Below are positions 12,206 through 25,800 of a stretch of 60,000 bases of DNA, piece after piece. Under the pieces are notes generated by a model, which was given only the letters and a program-made list of their open reading frames with translations, made no database searches and was not told where the DNA came from. Positions within the stretch are counted from its first letter, which is position 1. Every line of letters starts with the position of its first letter. Source of the DNA: Polytrichum commune (lineage: Eukaryota; Streptophyta; Polytrichopsida; Polytrichales; Polytrichaceae); NCBI GenBank assembly GCA_950295325.1, contig OX485809.1:37641081-37701080 (forward strand). Direction: 5' to 3'. Position numbers and translations under genes: made by a program.

Positions 12206-13259
12206 ATCGTTTAGAAGGCGAACATGTAAGTATACAAGGAAATGCACCAACTTGGGTGCTATTTTGGATGTAAGTGGTTTTGATGTAATGTATTTGTCAT
12301 TCTGATTAAACTAACAGTTGCTTGTTTGGGAAACCAACAAAAGCAAGCATAAGAAAAAACTTATGTCACATATATGCATACAAAAGCAACTTTGTTAAGA
12401 AGTAACACTGAATGAAAAAAACTTTTGCAACCGGCATGAGGTGGTGTTGTTGGTTGATGCATGTAAAGAGGGGAGTTCTTGAATATGCCTATGAAGCTCA
12501 CATAGTTGCATGCAACCCCTTAACATTGCTTAAACTTGCCCAATGCCACCTGCATCTTGCCGCCTTCCATTATTGGAAGCTTCCGCCACATGGTTGCAAG
12601 GGCCACCATGTCAATTTCCCCGAAATCTTTCCCTTGCCCAACAACCAATTATATTTTGTAGCTCGAGAAATAATTGCATGGCATCCACTTTGGCAATGCA
12701 CGGAGAGACACACTACTTATAATGTGGACATGCGTTGCATTGGTTTTTTACATGCGATTTGTACTATGGACAGTGCACTCTGTCGTATGAATTCATTGGT
12801 AGATCGTTTTCAACGGAGTATAACAATTTGACGTCCTAACCCATTCTCACCCTAAAATGATCTAAAATAAGAAATTAATACTTTTACAAGTTTCAAGTAA
12901 CGAATATGTGACATGCTTATAAATCCAACATTGGAATATGAACAAGTTTATGATGAAAGGCGGTGTCACACAAGGAAGGCTTTTTATGAATAGATTGATT
13001 TATGATTAGCTGGAATTTGTTGTGTCTTGATGTGTCTTGGGGAATGGAAATGCATGAACCACATGATGTTCGGGTAATATGAGCTCAAAATTGAAATCCT
13101 AGGCATTATTGAATCACCAACCAAAAGATAAGTGCTAAGGAGATATTGCAAGAGAAAATGCTAAAATTTTATGAAAAAAGAAACTTCAAACCAAGAGGCC
13201 ACTAATTGAAAAAAGAAAAAAAGAACTTTCTCCCACTAAACACATTCACCAATTTCTTC

Positions 13260-13745
13260 CACTATGAAATGAGAGACTCATCCACTGGATGGACACATCC
13301 ATCCAGAAACTTAGAGAGCCAATAGGCAGCCCAAATCATGAACACATAGGCGGGATTCCATCCACTCGAAACGGGCCACGAACGCAGTGCTCTCTCTGAG
13401 GTGGCATCAAGGGTCCACCAATAAGGCGACCGTAACCGGATACATCCCGTTCCCCTCACACATAGACAAGGTCAACCGGTCAGGACCTCCTGCAGACCGC
13501 ACGGGGGCACCAATGAGCATCTGGTAACCGGAGAAACCCCGTGGCACAGTCACGGAGATCTGACACGCCGGTCGCCGTCTGCTTCAGGAACTCAACGGGG
13601 CGAATGAGGGGCATAGCGAGCGAGAGCTTGGTCGCCAAAGAGCCAGAGAGCTATGGCGGAGGAGACCTCGTGAGGCCCGCAAGACCTCCTTGCGCACCAC
13701 TCCAGATGCCCTCCCAAACATACTTCACTCTCACACTATAACCCC
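13260..13745. other. GC-rich block upstream of GNOM
   Basis: This is a locally GC- and CpG-rich segment in otherwise AT-rich DNA, about 0.8-1.3 kb before the GNOM start codon. It could be a promoter or 5'-UTR exon of GNOM or an inserted element. Reading frames here are short and match nothing I recognise. Its assignment to the GNOM promoter is inference. Confidence 0.35.
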
Positions 13746-14090
13746 CTGCCGTGGAAAACATGGCCGGTTTTGGTTCGGTTTTGAGCGAGTACAGGGGTTT
13801 TCTTGCTGGACGAGGGCATGATTTATTTGGCTTTGCATAGATCGGCCATGTCGGTATCCTGTTTCTGAGGTATTGAAGGTTTCGAAGGATCGAAGGTCTG
13901 GTGATGTGGTTGGAGGGAGCATGTATGTGGTCGAGAGGTGCAGCATTGGAGCTGGAAGTTAGGGCTACTTACACTTTCGAGCATATTTCTAGGTCCTTCT
14001 GGGAGTTTTCCTGTGCTTGGCGACATCTATTTCAGTGATCTCATGCTCTCTTCTACGTTTCGGGCTTGTTAAATCCCTGTTATTGGAGTT

Positions 14091-14543
14091 GAGCCATTTG
14101 AGAAGGTTAGGGGGGGGGGGGGGGCAATTTAGGACTGTTCATTAAAGTGTTCCCGCTGAGGTCAAGATTAGGTTGGTGATAATGATGAAGGGTTGGTGAG
14201 GGATGGATGGATGATGATGGCAGGAGGAATCATCGTGTTGAGGAAATGTGATGTTCTCGGGGGATGTGTTGTGGATTTGATAGCCATCTGTGGAGTTGAG
14301 CTGGGGCATTGCGTTGTGACTCTGTAGAGCATATTTCTGTGTTCTAGAGCATTCTGTCCTTGACGAGTTGTGGACATTTGAGGAGGTAGGGGGGCAATTT
14401 AGGATTTTCCATTAAAGGAGTTCAAGAATAGGTTGGTGATTATGATGATGAAGGGATGGTGATGATGATGTTGAGGAAATGTGATGTCCTTGGGAATGTG
14501 TTGTGGCATTGATAGCCATCTGTTGAGTTGAGCTGGGGGCAGT
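14091..14543. repeat. Duplicated leader-like segment just before the GNOM start
   Basis: Two diverged copies in direct orientation share GGGGCAATTTAGGA (14121 and 14391), ATAGGTTGGTGAT-type sequence, GTTGAGGAAATGTGATG (about 14236 and 14470) and ATAGCCATCTG followed by GAGTTGAGCTGGGG. The second copy ends about 20 bp before the ATG. The first copy follows a run of 15 G (14110-14124). They probably lie in the promoter or 5' UTR. Confidence 0.7.
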
Positions 14544-14560
14544 GGTGAGGCGGGAAGGCA

Positions 14561-17500
14561 ATGGGCCGATCCACAGAAACCCCTGGTATGGAAATGGAGG
14601 GGTTAGGATCATGGGGGAAAGCAAGGAGAAGCAAGGGGGCACTAGCGTGCATGGTGAACGCAGAGGTGAGTGCAGTGCTAGCTGTGATGCGACGCAATGC
14701 ACGATGGGCAGGTCGGTACATGGCGAGCGATGACCAGCTAGAGCATCCGCTTATTAGGTCCTTGAAGGCCCTCAGGCGTCGAGTGTTCACGTGGCAACAG
14801 CCTTGGCAATCAATCAATCCGTCCTTGTATCTCACTCCCTTCTTGGATGTAATTCGGTCAGATGAGACAGGAGCACAGATTACGGGCGTGGCGCTATCTG
14901 CTGTGTACAAGATTGTCACGTTGGAAGTTTTTGATGTCCATACCGCCCATGTGGATGTGGCCATGCATGCAATTGTTGATGCGGTGACGAGTTGTCGGTT
15001 TGAGGTCACAGATCCAGCGTCAGAAGAGGTCGTGCTGATGAAAATTCTTCAGGTACACATCTTGGTTTTAAGAGAGTGAGAGATTTAGGGTAGACTCACG
15101 AGCAGCAAACGTGACTTGAATAAGGACAATAACATTCTCAAATTTTCTGGGAGAGCTTCACATCTAGTTAATTAGATAGTGACTTCGCCATAGACTGGGC
15201 AGCTGAAGTCACAACGACAGTACCGTGTGTATTGTCCTTAGTTCATCCTTTCGATTCTTAGAAACTGAATCTTTGTATTGCTTAAGACACATCCTCTCTT
15301 CTGACGCAGCTGAAACTTCAGTTTTATTGCCAGAAGCACACGGGTCCTCCTACAGAAAAAACAAATCTTGTTGTTGGTAATTATTATGGGCCGACTAAAT
15401 GTCCAGACTTGCTGCTCCCATTCTCAATTGTCCCTGTGCACTATGTTGTCCTTGCCTAAATATGGGTTGTTGGAAGTTGATGCTTTCAGTACAAGTGGTG
15501 GCATTTGAGTCATTGTTTATGAGATAGGTCTCTATTCGTTACTATTTAGGAATGAGCACACTGCCATCTAACTTAGACAACATCCATTTTGTATGTACAA
15601 ACTGAATTCCAGAGTATGCTTTTGCTGCTTGTTTGGCATTATTGCTGCAGAACCGAGGATCCCCTATAAGTAAGTGATCAATTCCACATGTGCAGGTGCT
15701 GCTGGCTTGCATGAAGAGTGGAGCAGGTGCAGTTTTAAGTGACCGTGATGTTTGCAATGTGGTAAACACCAGTTTCCGGGTGGTCCATCAAGCAGGCAGC
15801 AAAGGAGAACTCCTGCAACGAACTGCTCGCCACACAATGCATGAGCTTGTTCGAGCTATCTTTTCTCATCTTACTTCTCTCAGTCCAACAAGCCCTCTGG
15901 TTGCACTTCCTAGCAACAGCTCAGAGATGCCACCTAGTAATGGTGCCATATTTGTAAGTTTCCCTACATGTGAATGTCTTTGAGAAGTGGAGCTGGTGTT
16001 GTTGAACATGCTGATAGCCTTTAAATGTGTAGAGAGTTTGTCATTTCCCATCTTTCATACCACACTCTTGAAGGCTGCATGATTGACCGATTACCAAGGA
16101 ATTCACATGAATCAAAATTTGACATGGTCAAAGTGAGTGATGTTGGGTAAGTTTCAGAGGCATTGTTCCTGGCATACGAGTGGACATGACTGAAGCTTCA
16201 GTAAATTACGATGTTCAGAGGAAAATCATAGATCCCAATCATCTTTAGTGTAAAATATCCCCTAAGTGTGTTCCGGAATTGATCTCATTGCTGTTGGGTT
16301 GTTTGTGCTGAACTTTCTTCCTTGAACAGGACACCCCTGGAACAGAAGGGAGCAACCAAGTTGCTGGTACCACAGATGTGGATTCTAATTATCCCGGCGA
16401 TGGCAGCCTGGACTCATCAGAAGGTGAAAGAGTTGATAAGACTCGGGAAGAAGCTTCCGAAGAGGGGAACAAAAGACCCCCACGTCCTGCTCCAAAGGAT
16501 GAAGGACATGCCAATCATGCAGGAGATGTCACTCCTGATCTTAATGTTACAATTGAGGCTTATGGTGTCCCTTGTATGGTGGAAATATTCAGCTTCTTAT
16601 GTTCACTCTTGAACATAATCGATCCTCAGAGCCCAGGTCAGGCTGTACTGGCTAGTGATGAAGATGTGCCACACTTTGCCTTGTTGCTTATTAACTCATC
16701 AATTGAGGTGGGAGGCCAGTCTTTCAGCCGCCACCCCAAGTTATTAGCTCTCATCCAAGATGAGCTTTTCAGAAACTTGATGTTGATGGGGCTTTCACAT
16801 AATCCATTAGTCCTATCAATGGTCTGTGGGATTGTTCTAAACTTGTACCACCATCTTCGAAGTGCTGTGAAGCTTCAGCTGGAGGCATTTTTCTCCTTTG
16901 TCCTGATCCGACTTGCATCAGGAAAGTATGGGGCCATGTACCAGCAACAAGAGGTGGCAATGGAAGCTCTAGTGGATTTTTGCAGGCAGCCCACTTTTAT
17001 GGCTGAAATGTACTCAAATTTTGATTGTGATATCACCCTCAGCAACACTTTTGAAGATCTTGGGAATTTGCTCTCAAAAAGTGCCTTTCCAGTCAACTGC
17101 CCATTATCAGCTATGCATGTATTAGCTTTAGAAGGCTTACTTGCAGTTGTGCATAGTATGGCGGACAGGGTTGATTCAGGAGCCCCAGCTCTTACATCTA
17201 ATATCCCATCAGGAGTGATGGTTGTGGAGAGTCAGGATCATGTTCCGTTTTGGACATTGACATGCGAGAATTATGAAGATCCCATGTGTTGGGTTGAGTT
17301 CGTGAAACATCAAAAGTACATCAAGCGTCGGCTTATGATTGGGGCTGACCATTTCAATCGGGATCCTAAGAAAGGTTTGGAGTTTCTTCAGGGTATTCGG
17401 CTGCTTCCTGCAAAGCTAGACCCTAAAAGTGTAGCTTGCTTTTTCAGGTATTTATATCTGTCAATAATTTTGTTTGCAAGATGTTTTTGTGCTGAGGCAC

Positions 17501-20500
17501 TCTTATCTTGTACTACTAGTTATCCATGCTACTAGAATGCAAGCAGGAGCTGGGTGAATGTGGTAGAACTGAGTAAATCCAGAGATGTATTTTTGCCAAT
17601 ATTTTCCCTATGTTCTATTTTTTGATTATTTTAGAAAATTGAAGGGTAAGTAAACTGTCTTAGAAGGTAGAAAAGCTGTAATGTCTGCCTAGAGGAGTGG
17701 TTTGCAAATATTGGCCAGTTTAGGCTGGGTTTGAAAAGGTCCAGTATGATGGTGAGAAGAAATTCGTTCTGATTAAGCAATTTGAAGTAATTTGTCTCAA
17801 TAGCATTCGCTTCTTGTTTTTGATGAATATTCACAGAGGGGCCTATTAAATTGAGAGTATCATATTGTTAACGAAGTTCAGACGACCCAGATTGAGTAAG
17901 AAGATTGTTGGAGGATGTTTGTGCAGATTTTGATGAAGAGACTCAATGCCAGTCATTCCACCAAGAGCTGATGATGTAGTGTTATATCCTCCAGGTACAC
18001 CACAGGTCTGGACAAAAATCTTCTGGGAGATTTCCTTGGAGACCCTGATGAGTTTTGCCTCCAGGTGTTGGACGAGTTTGCCCGCACTTTTGACTTCAGT
18101 GACATGGCAATAGATGGTGCATTGCGTGTGTTTTTGGAGAGTTTTCGGTTGCCTGGAGAAGCTCAAAAGATCCATAGAGTGTTGGAGGCCTTTGCGGAAA
18201 GGTACCATGCACAATCTAAGGGCATCCTTGCAAGCAAGGATGTAGCTTTTGTGCTGTCCTATTCAGTCATTATGCTGAATACTGATCAGCACAATGTGCA
18301 GGTCTGTTGTGCTCAACTGTACTTTCACCTTTTGCATGCCAGCACACTGTGAACCAGAGGTTTTCTCTTCCAAAGTAGGAATTGTGAAGAGAAAATAATG
18401 AATACAACATACAGAAGAAATGACATAATTCAGGACCCAGATATGGAATTGTGATGTTCGTTTTCTTCCCTTCTAATTAGAAAATAGATCTCTAGGTCGC
18501 AAGTGCAGCATGGAAGAGATGACACTATCAAGCCCATGCCAAGGTGTAAAATATAGCAATGCTTGTCAAGCAAAAGTTCCACAGTCCATAAATTCATGTA
18601 TATCTACTATATGTCTTTCTTAGACAAGGTATTATTATTATTTTTTGCATCTAATACTCTATGTTCTCTTCGTTATTCTGAAATATTGAATGGCTTCTGA
18701 GACTCCAACTGCATGACAACCTCTTGTTCTTTAATATTATCCTTGTTGTGTACACCAGGTGCGAAAGAAGATGACAGAAGACGACTTCATCAAGAATCTG
18801 AGGAATATTAATGATGGCCAGGATCTACCACGACCCATGCTCTCTGAGTTGTACCACTCAATAGTGCGGAATGAAATACGAATTTCATATGATGGTGGGG
18901 CTGGTGTTCCAGAGATGACTCACAGTCGATGGGTTGACCTTATGCGTCGGTCGCTGTCTACTACTCCTTACATTGTCTGTGATTCTCGCCCCTTGCTGGA
19001 TCATGACATGTTTGCCATCATTTCAGGCCCCACCATTGCTGCCATTTCAGTGGTCTTTGACCACGCAGAGGATGAAGAGGTACTATAATTACTCAGTTGT
19101 GAATGTTAGGATTTACTTCTAACAATTATCTCTTAAAATCTTCTCCATATGATAAGTTGTCTTCAAAAATTGTCTTGACGCAAGTAGTCATGGTTGATAT
19201 GTACAGTGATAATTGTCTCTAAATTAAAAAAATTCCTCTTTTCTCCTTCCTGTGGTCTTTGTGTATGAACTGTAGGATATGTATCCCAAGAGTCTTACAC
19301 TTTAATTTATGCTTAGGTTATATAAGAAAGTGCTCATTGGAGCAATTTCTCTTTTCAATTTCTTATGAGTCATTGTAAGGTCATGGCGTCAGATATGGCA
19401 TTTTTTTAAGGAGAAGTGCATATCTACTCTTTGTAGCCCTTCCCTATTAATGCAATTGACCCAAACATTGTGTGACTTTTTAGGTGCTGCGATCATGTGT
19501 TGAGGGATTTCTTGCAGTTGCCAGAATTTCTGCAAGTCACCGACTGGAAGATGTGCTGGATGACCTAGTGGTTTCTCTCTGCAAGTTCACAACCTTGCTG
19601 AACCCCACTGCTTCTAATGATGAACCTGTAGTTGCATTTGGGGATGATACCAAAGCAAGGATGGCAGCTATTACAGTGTTCTCCATTGCAAACAAATTTG
19701 GAGACTTCATCCGAACTGGTTGGCGCAACATCTTGGACTGTATATTACGGCTGCACAAATTAGGACTTCTTCCCTCAAAGGTTGCTAGCGATGCAGCAGA
19801 GGACACTGATGGTGCAGGTGAGGGAGGTAATGTTTGTGCCAGCGAAGTAGTTGCATGCTGAAGATATTTTGCAGACACTAGTTCTTGGGCTTTTTTATTT
19901 TTTGAAATGTTATAGATGAATTTCAATTGTCTCTGTATCTTTGCTGCTGCCTTCTTGTTTTTGCTGATAATATACGTGAATGTTGCAATTCTTTTGCAGG
20001 TGATGATGGTCAAGGTAAAATTGCTGGGGGTTCGATGGCAATGGCCCAAGTGCCACTTATAGGGACTAGGCGCCGCTCCTCAGGCTTAATGTCCCGGTTC
20101 AGCCAGCTACTGTCTTTGGATTCTGATGAACCACGGTCAGTCCCCACAGAACAGCAGTTAGCTGCTCATCAACGGACACTGCGGACTATTGAATCCTGCC
20201 ACATAGACCAGATTTTTACAGACAGTAAATTTCTTCAAGCTGACTCATTGCTGCAGTTAGCCAGAGCACTAGTATGGGCTGCTGGAAGGCCTCAGAAGAG
20301 TGGTGGGTCAACTGAGGATGAGGACACTGCAGTGTTTTGCTTAGAGTTGCTCATTGCAATCACTCTTAATAACCGCGACCGTATCATGCTGCTTTGGCAA
20401 GGGGTGTATGAGCACATGGCAGGAATTGTCCAGACAACTGTAGTCCCGGGTCTTTTGGTTGAAAAGGCAGTATTTGGGCTACTCAGAATTTGCCAACGTT

Positions 20501-22459
20501 TACTTCCTTATAAAGAGAACCTGGCTGAAGAGCTTCTGCGGTCATTACAACTCATTTTGAAGCTTGATGCTCGAGTTGCAGATGCTTTTTGTGAGAGAAT
20601 TACACAGGAAGTCATGGTCTTGGTAAGAGCAAATGCTGCACACATCAAGTCACCCATGGGCTGGAGAACAGTTTCATCACTTCTGTCAATAACAGCTCGA
20701 CATCCTGAGGCTTCAGAACCAGGATTTGAGGCACTTACATTCATAATGCAAGATGGAGCTCACCTTACTCCAGCAAACTACGTGCTCTGCTTAGATGCAG
20801 CACGTGCTTTTGCTGAAGCTCGGGTTGGGGGAACCAGTCGATCAATTCGTGCATTGGACCTTCTCTCAGATTCTGTGGGATGTCTTACAAGGTGGTCCAA
20901 GGTCCACTCTGAGAGTGCAGAGGTTTCTGACTCTCAGAATGGTGAAGGAGTTCCACGATACTCACAGGAGTTGGCTGAAATGTGGCTGCGACTGGCACAG
21001 GGTTTGAGGAGAGTTTGCACCGAGCAGAGAGAAGAAGTGCGTAATTATGCCATTATGTGCCTGCAGCGTTGTCTTTCAGCTGCTGAAAACATTGTTTTGA
21101 GCCCAACAATGTGGACACAATCCTTTGAACAGGTCTTCTTTCTTGCTCCCTTTCCTGGGCTTTTAAAAACATGCTATCTGCTTGTGTATTTATACAGGGG
21201 CTAGTGTAGAGGGTTATCTTGGAAAGGGCAGCTCTTGGAAATTTACAAGCTTTTTGATGGACTAAGTCACTGCATTTGGGCTCTATTTATAAACTTTTGA
21301 ATGTGTAACATTACTTTAGTGAAAAGTTTATATTTTCATATTCCAGGTGATAAAACAGAATGAGCTCCATAACCTCAAAACCAAGGGTTGCTGGTGATGT
21401 GTCATGGGTGGGAGGGGCATCTTTTCTCCAGTGTCAGTGGTTTCTGTCATTTTTGGAGGTCATCATGAGCAAAACAAGCTACTTGTGTTGTGGATGATCA
21501 CTAGGTTTAGTGCGAACTTGGTTGAAAACCTCTCCATTATCTGCACCAGCATAGGGTTGGGAACAAATTATGTTGCTAGTATTACCTTTTTGGTATTCAA
21601 GAAATGATATACTTTGTCTATGTTCAGTTCTTTAATCTGATGGTCTTGAGCATGTAACCAGGTGGTGATTACACTACTGGACGAGTTGTTGGATTTTGCT
21701 GTTAGGCATCCACCAAAGGAGTACAGGGGCATGGAGAACACACTTGTCCAAGCTATGAAGTTCCTTTCAAAGTTCTACCTACAGTTTCTTGGCCAGCTTG
21801 TGCAGTTGCCCACATTCCGTACAATTTGGTCTCAAGTTTTGAATCGAATGGATATGTACATGAAGGCCAAACCCCGGGGAAAAAGCAGTGACAAACTCCA
21901 GGAGCTTATACCAGAGCTGCTTCGGAATATTTTGCAGGTGATTTCACAAAACCTACTTGTCTAGTAGCAATAGAGGCTTGTGTTTGTTACTGTTCTGGAA
22001 GATTGCTTACTGTAAGTGCATTTTTGTCTGCATATCAGTTCTCACTATTTAGGTGATGAAGTTTCAAGATTAGTGTTGCTTTCAAGTAAGGATAACTCTT
22101 TGTTTTCAGATCTACTACCATACAGTTTGTTGTCTGAGCACTTTCCCTTAATCTACCTTGTAGGCCCTTTCTTAGCACTAAAACGTATGTTGCAGGTGAT
22201 GCATGCACAAGGGATCTTGGTGCACAATACCACACCTACTGGGGACAGCTTGTGGGAGCTGACTTGGCTACATGTGCAAACTATTTCCCCTTCACTGCAA
22301 CCAGACATGTTTGCTGAAACTGAAACAGTAGCAGAGGTGTTAGAAGGACCTGCTGTTGAACAAGTACAAAGCTCTGATGGTACAGGAGGGGTTGAAGCAG
22401 AGGCTGGGAGTCAATCCTCCCAGCTAGGAATTGAGGCTAGTACAAGCCCGGGAGAGTAA
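14561..22459 (+). CDS. GNOM: GNOM-type ARF guanine-nucleotide exchange factor (large ARF-GEF)
   Basis: Large ARF-GEFs of the GBF/GNOM class load GTP on ARF GTPases and direct coat recruitment at Golgi and recycling endosomes; Arabidopsis GNOM supports basal PIN recycling (established). Nine coding exons: 14561-15052, 15696-15953, 16330-17447, 17995-18301, 18759-19079, 19484-19826, 20000-21132, 21662-21937, 22196-22459. All junctions are GT-AG and in frame, giving 1503 residues (GNOM about 1450). Seen: a DCB domain from about residue 30 (VLAVMRRN, WAGRYM, DDQLEH), an acidic linker in exon 3, a HUS region (FPVNCPLSAMH), Sec7 about 575-765 with KRRLMIGADHFNRDPKKGLE, FRLPGE (catalytic Glu678), and YSVIMLNTDQHN, then HDS1-3 with SSGLMSRFSQLLSLD and NNRDRIMLLWQGVYEH. 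Met716 matches the GNOM Met696 position, so brefeldin-A sensitivity is predicted. The start MGRS matches the family. Confidence 0.97.
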
Positions 22460-22643
22460 ACGGTATGCACATTAAAACTATTTCTGTTTCATTGAAGGTT
22501 GAGGCATCCATAGTTGACCAGGTCCATAACTGCTCACTAGGGTCATGTAATGCCGACATGGATGAAATCTATATTTTGTAGGCGAAGGGAGTTAAGGTTT
22601 ATGTAGTGGTGGCTTGTGATTGATTACCCTCAGAGAGTTTTGA

Positions 22644-22888
22644 CAAATGAACCTTATGGCGGGACACCGGTGTCCCAAATAAATCGGAGCCTCCTTGGTG
22701 ATTGGTTTTGTGGTTGTAAGTGATCAAAAATAAAAACCAACTTCGAACATCAGAGCGTGTACATGATGTCGAGATTATCACAATGCCGCTTTGATCGCTT
22801 TCAACTGACCACTTTTGACGTCGACATGGGCTTTAGGGTTTAACCGGTGTATTGTGGGACACCAGTGTCCTGCCATAAGGTTCAAATG
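22644..22888. mobile_element. MITE with 6-bp target duplication in the GNOM 3' flank
   Basis: The element 22650-22882 (233 bp) begins AACCTTATGGCGGGACACC and ends with its near reverse complement (CCTGCCATAAGGTT). It is flanked on both sides by CAAATG (22644-22649, 22883-22888). The left TIR contains the perfect 16-bp palindrome GGGACACCGGTGTCCC (22661-22676). It starts about 190 bp after the GNOM stop codon, so it may lie in the 3' UTR. There is no coding capacity. Confidence 0.8.
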
Positions 22889-25800
22889 TTGAATCTAAGC
22901 ATTTGAATTTAGATAAGTGTTATGGGTTAACCTATAGATTGACTAACTGCATCGAAATTTGTAGCAATTTCTATATTCATGAAATTTTAATCTTTTTTGC
23001 AATCTCCGAATTTGTTTGTTTGTTTGTTTATCAAATAGTTTGACATCTTGAATGGCTTTGGAGTTGACAGTGTGCTGAACCTCATGCATTCTTAACAGGT
23101 TGAGGAGCATTCAGTAGATGATGGTGGGCCCATTGAATTGTATAGGTTTTTAGTAGAAAAATCAAGGCCCTTGAAGATAGTGTGGCAAAGCTTGACAGCT
23201 GATTGTCTTCACATTGCATATTCAAAATTTTTCATGGAGATTCTGATGATGGACTGATGACCAAGTTGAACACATTTCTGGAGTGGATCAACATTGAGGC
23301 AATCATTTACCCTTCTGCAATATTCTTTGTACGGTAAGAACCTTTATATATCTACGGTACACTCAAGTCCAGGGGTTTTTGGTTTTGGCTGGAGTTATGT
23401 TGGCTGTTATCTTGCTCATTTTCAAGTTCGTACAGGAATTGTTTGTAGTGTGGTTCAGGTTAGTAGATCATTCTACTTGATGTGGGAACTCCCCCTTCTT
23501 TTCAACTAAATATGTTATGTGTGTTGAATTTTAATTTTGCCAACTTCAAGTCCATCTAGTAAACACTGTAATGCAAATCAAGTTTGCACATCATTTTTCT
23601 TGGATATGAAGACTCTCCCCTCTTATTCAACGCAATGCAATGTTTGGGAGCTTTGTAAACTATGATTTGCCAAGTATTTGAGAGATTGTTTGTGTGTATT
23701 GGAGGGTGCAGGTTGCTTCAAGCCTTACACACATATCTAGCATTCCCACTACATCCAGAGAGGGCTGCTGCAGAATGGAGCAAAAACGGCTTTTCGGGTA
23801 CATTTGTAGTGTACATCCTCATTTAATTTCTATTCATAAATTGGAAAATTGTTCTCCCTTTTAGATAAACACGGAGCTTACCTGGTGCTCATTCAACCTC
23901 TTGCCAATATTTTTACCTCATATTTTTACAAGTATTGTATTTGCATGATATTTGTTTCCTGGAAGTCCTGTCTCATGGTGCATTTGTGCTTGGTTTGTTT
24001 AGTGACCTACAAGCAACACCTTGGTTTTTCATAGCATTAAGACACCTAAGCTGGAAGTATGCCCGTACAGTATCACTGCCTACTCTCTGCAGAATAGGCA
24101 CCTGCTTAATGCAGGTATACCTTGACTTTTCATAAACCCTGCTTTCAAAATTATATGAAGAAAAATGGTTATGGAACATTGTCCTCCAGGATGTTATGCT
24201 TGAGTCAAGTGTGCTGTTGAGAACTTGTTATAGTGCCCAGTTCACAAATTGGCACCATCTAATGACAAAACGATATGTGCTTTGATACCCAATAGTACTA
24301 CAGAATGATATTCCAACAGTACTGAGAATTGCCTTTTAGGACCTGGGGTATAGGGATCTCACCTTGCTCCAGGACCCACAAAGAGTACAAGAGAATGCAA
24401 AAGTTGACATCATCAGTGAATGGAAGCTAGAGTGCAAAACGTCAGGTTATTATGAAAATATCATAAGTACAAATGTTCAAATTCGAATGTGGACTAAAAG
24501 ATTAATGCTGCAAAGCACAACACTTATGGCCATTACTGGTATCATGCCTACACTGATGTGCAATTAGGTTGCCCCGCGCCAATCTAATGGCAATTCACTC
24601 TTTTGAATATTTAAGAACAATGTAACAGATTACATGATTTGTGTTTTTAAAGGTGGTTTTTACATGCATGAACAAAAACACTTGTAAATTTTTGTCCAAG
24701 GTCATTTTTGACCCGGGGTAATTTCCATGGGTCACCAGGCACAAATCTATGTAGCTTAATTAATGGTATTGAACGGTGCTGAAATAATGTAAGTGCCATT
24801 TTTCCTGGGACCGATTCACCAATAGTTGCCAACTACACTCTATAGCAGCAAGATGCTTACTTCACATGCAAGTAATTCAAAGTAATCCTCATGCCTACAA
24901 GAGGATTGAATGTACAAGGGCCAATGTGGAACAATGCAACAATGATGATTGTCCCCTATTCTCCCATCTTTTGGGTCCCAAATTCGTCTTGGTATCTGCA
25001 AACCTTGTGTATTGTTATTGTAATGAGCAAGTCCAACCATCTCCTTTGTTCCTTATCATGGTAACTCAGATAAGCTTTGCAAGTTTAACCTGTACTCTTC
25101 CAGGTGCTAAACATACGAAGGGCCTGAAACTCAAGTTTTTCCTTTAGAGAACATCGCATCAGAATAGACTTCAAAACCATTGGGTCGGAGTGACAAATAC
25201 TATTAGAAATCACTCTGAAACAGCAGTATGAATTCTGATGAAAGCAGTAAAGAAGCAACGATGCAAAGCAATTGGGCGTCTTCACTGTGGGATTCTTAAG
25301 ACACATGAATGATGCTTTAAAATTCTACCTGACTATAATAGGTTCTTGCTGAAATTATCTCTGCAGTTTATCTTGTTGGCAAGGAAGCTATAGCATTGCT
25401 ATATCACTGGTGAAATAATGCACTCTACACAGCTATAAAAAGATTGAGGGACACCACAATCATGTCCACTGGCTAAATACAATCCTTTTGAGTGGTGAAT
25501 TGATGACCAGCTTCATGTGTCCTTGTCGAAGGCCTTGAATTGTATCTAGACTGTTAGAAATAATCCCCATAAACCTCCTAGCCAAACTGATTTTTACTGT
25601 TCCCAAGTTTGGGCAACTGACCATCACATACACCATTCTCAGAAGCAGTGAACTGTGATTGATTAAAATAACATGGTACACTTTCCGCTCTTGCCACCAC
25701 TGCTTTTTCTTTTAGTGGTTGGCACAACACATTGTTCAATTGTGTTTAGATCACTTGTATATGATACACTCCAAAGATATTCTACACTTTAGATGAGAAG

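Larger units (their letters stand above)
3658..13259. other. Gene-poor AT-rich intergenic region
   Basis: Apart from the separately listed elements I see no supported gene between NOP14 and the GNOM upstream region. Open frames here are short (at most 139 codons), show no recognisable family motif and no exon chain. Present are short simple repeats ((ATCT)n near 10861, (GAA)n near 11730, (AT)n near 12070) and homopolymer C/G tracts near 4949 and 10566. One possible exon-like stretch (9022-9216, minus strand) encodes a Lys-rich then acidic peptide ending at a GT that could be a donor; it is not recognised. Confidence 0.6.

Noticed and set aside
12412-12831. Plus-strand 139-codon open frame
   Set aside because: Rich in His, Cys and Trp without any known pattern; no exon partners; codon use resembles the surrounding AT-rich DNA.
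14440-15009. Minus-strand 189-codon open frame
   Set aside because: Antisense of GNOM exon 1 and its duplicated leader; no family motif.
19537-20049. Minus-strand 170-codon open frame
   Set aside because: It is the antisense of GNOM exons 6-7 and their intron; the plus strand encodes clearly conserved Sec7-family sequence.
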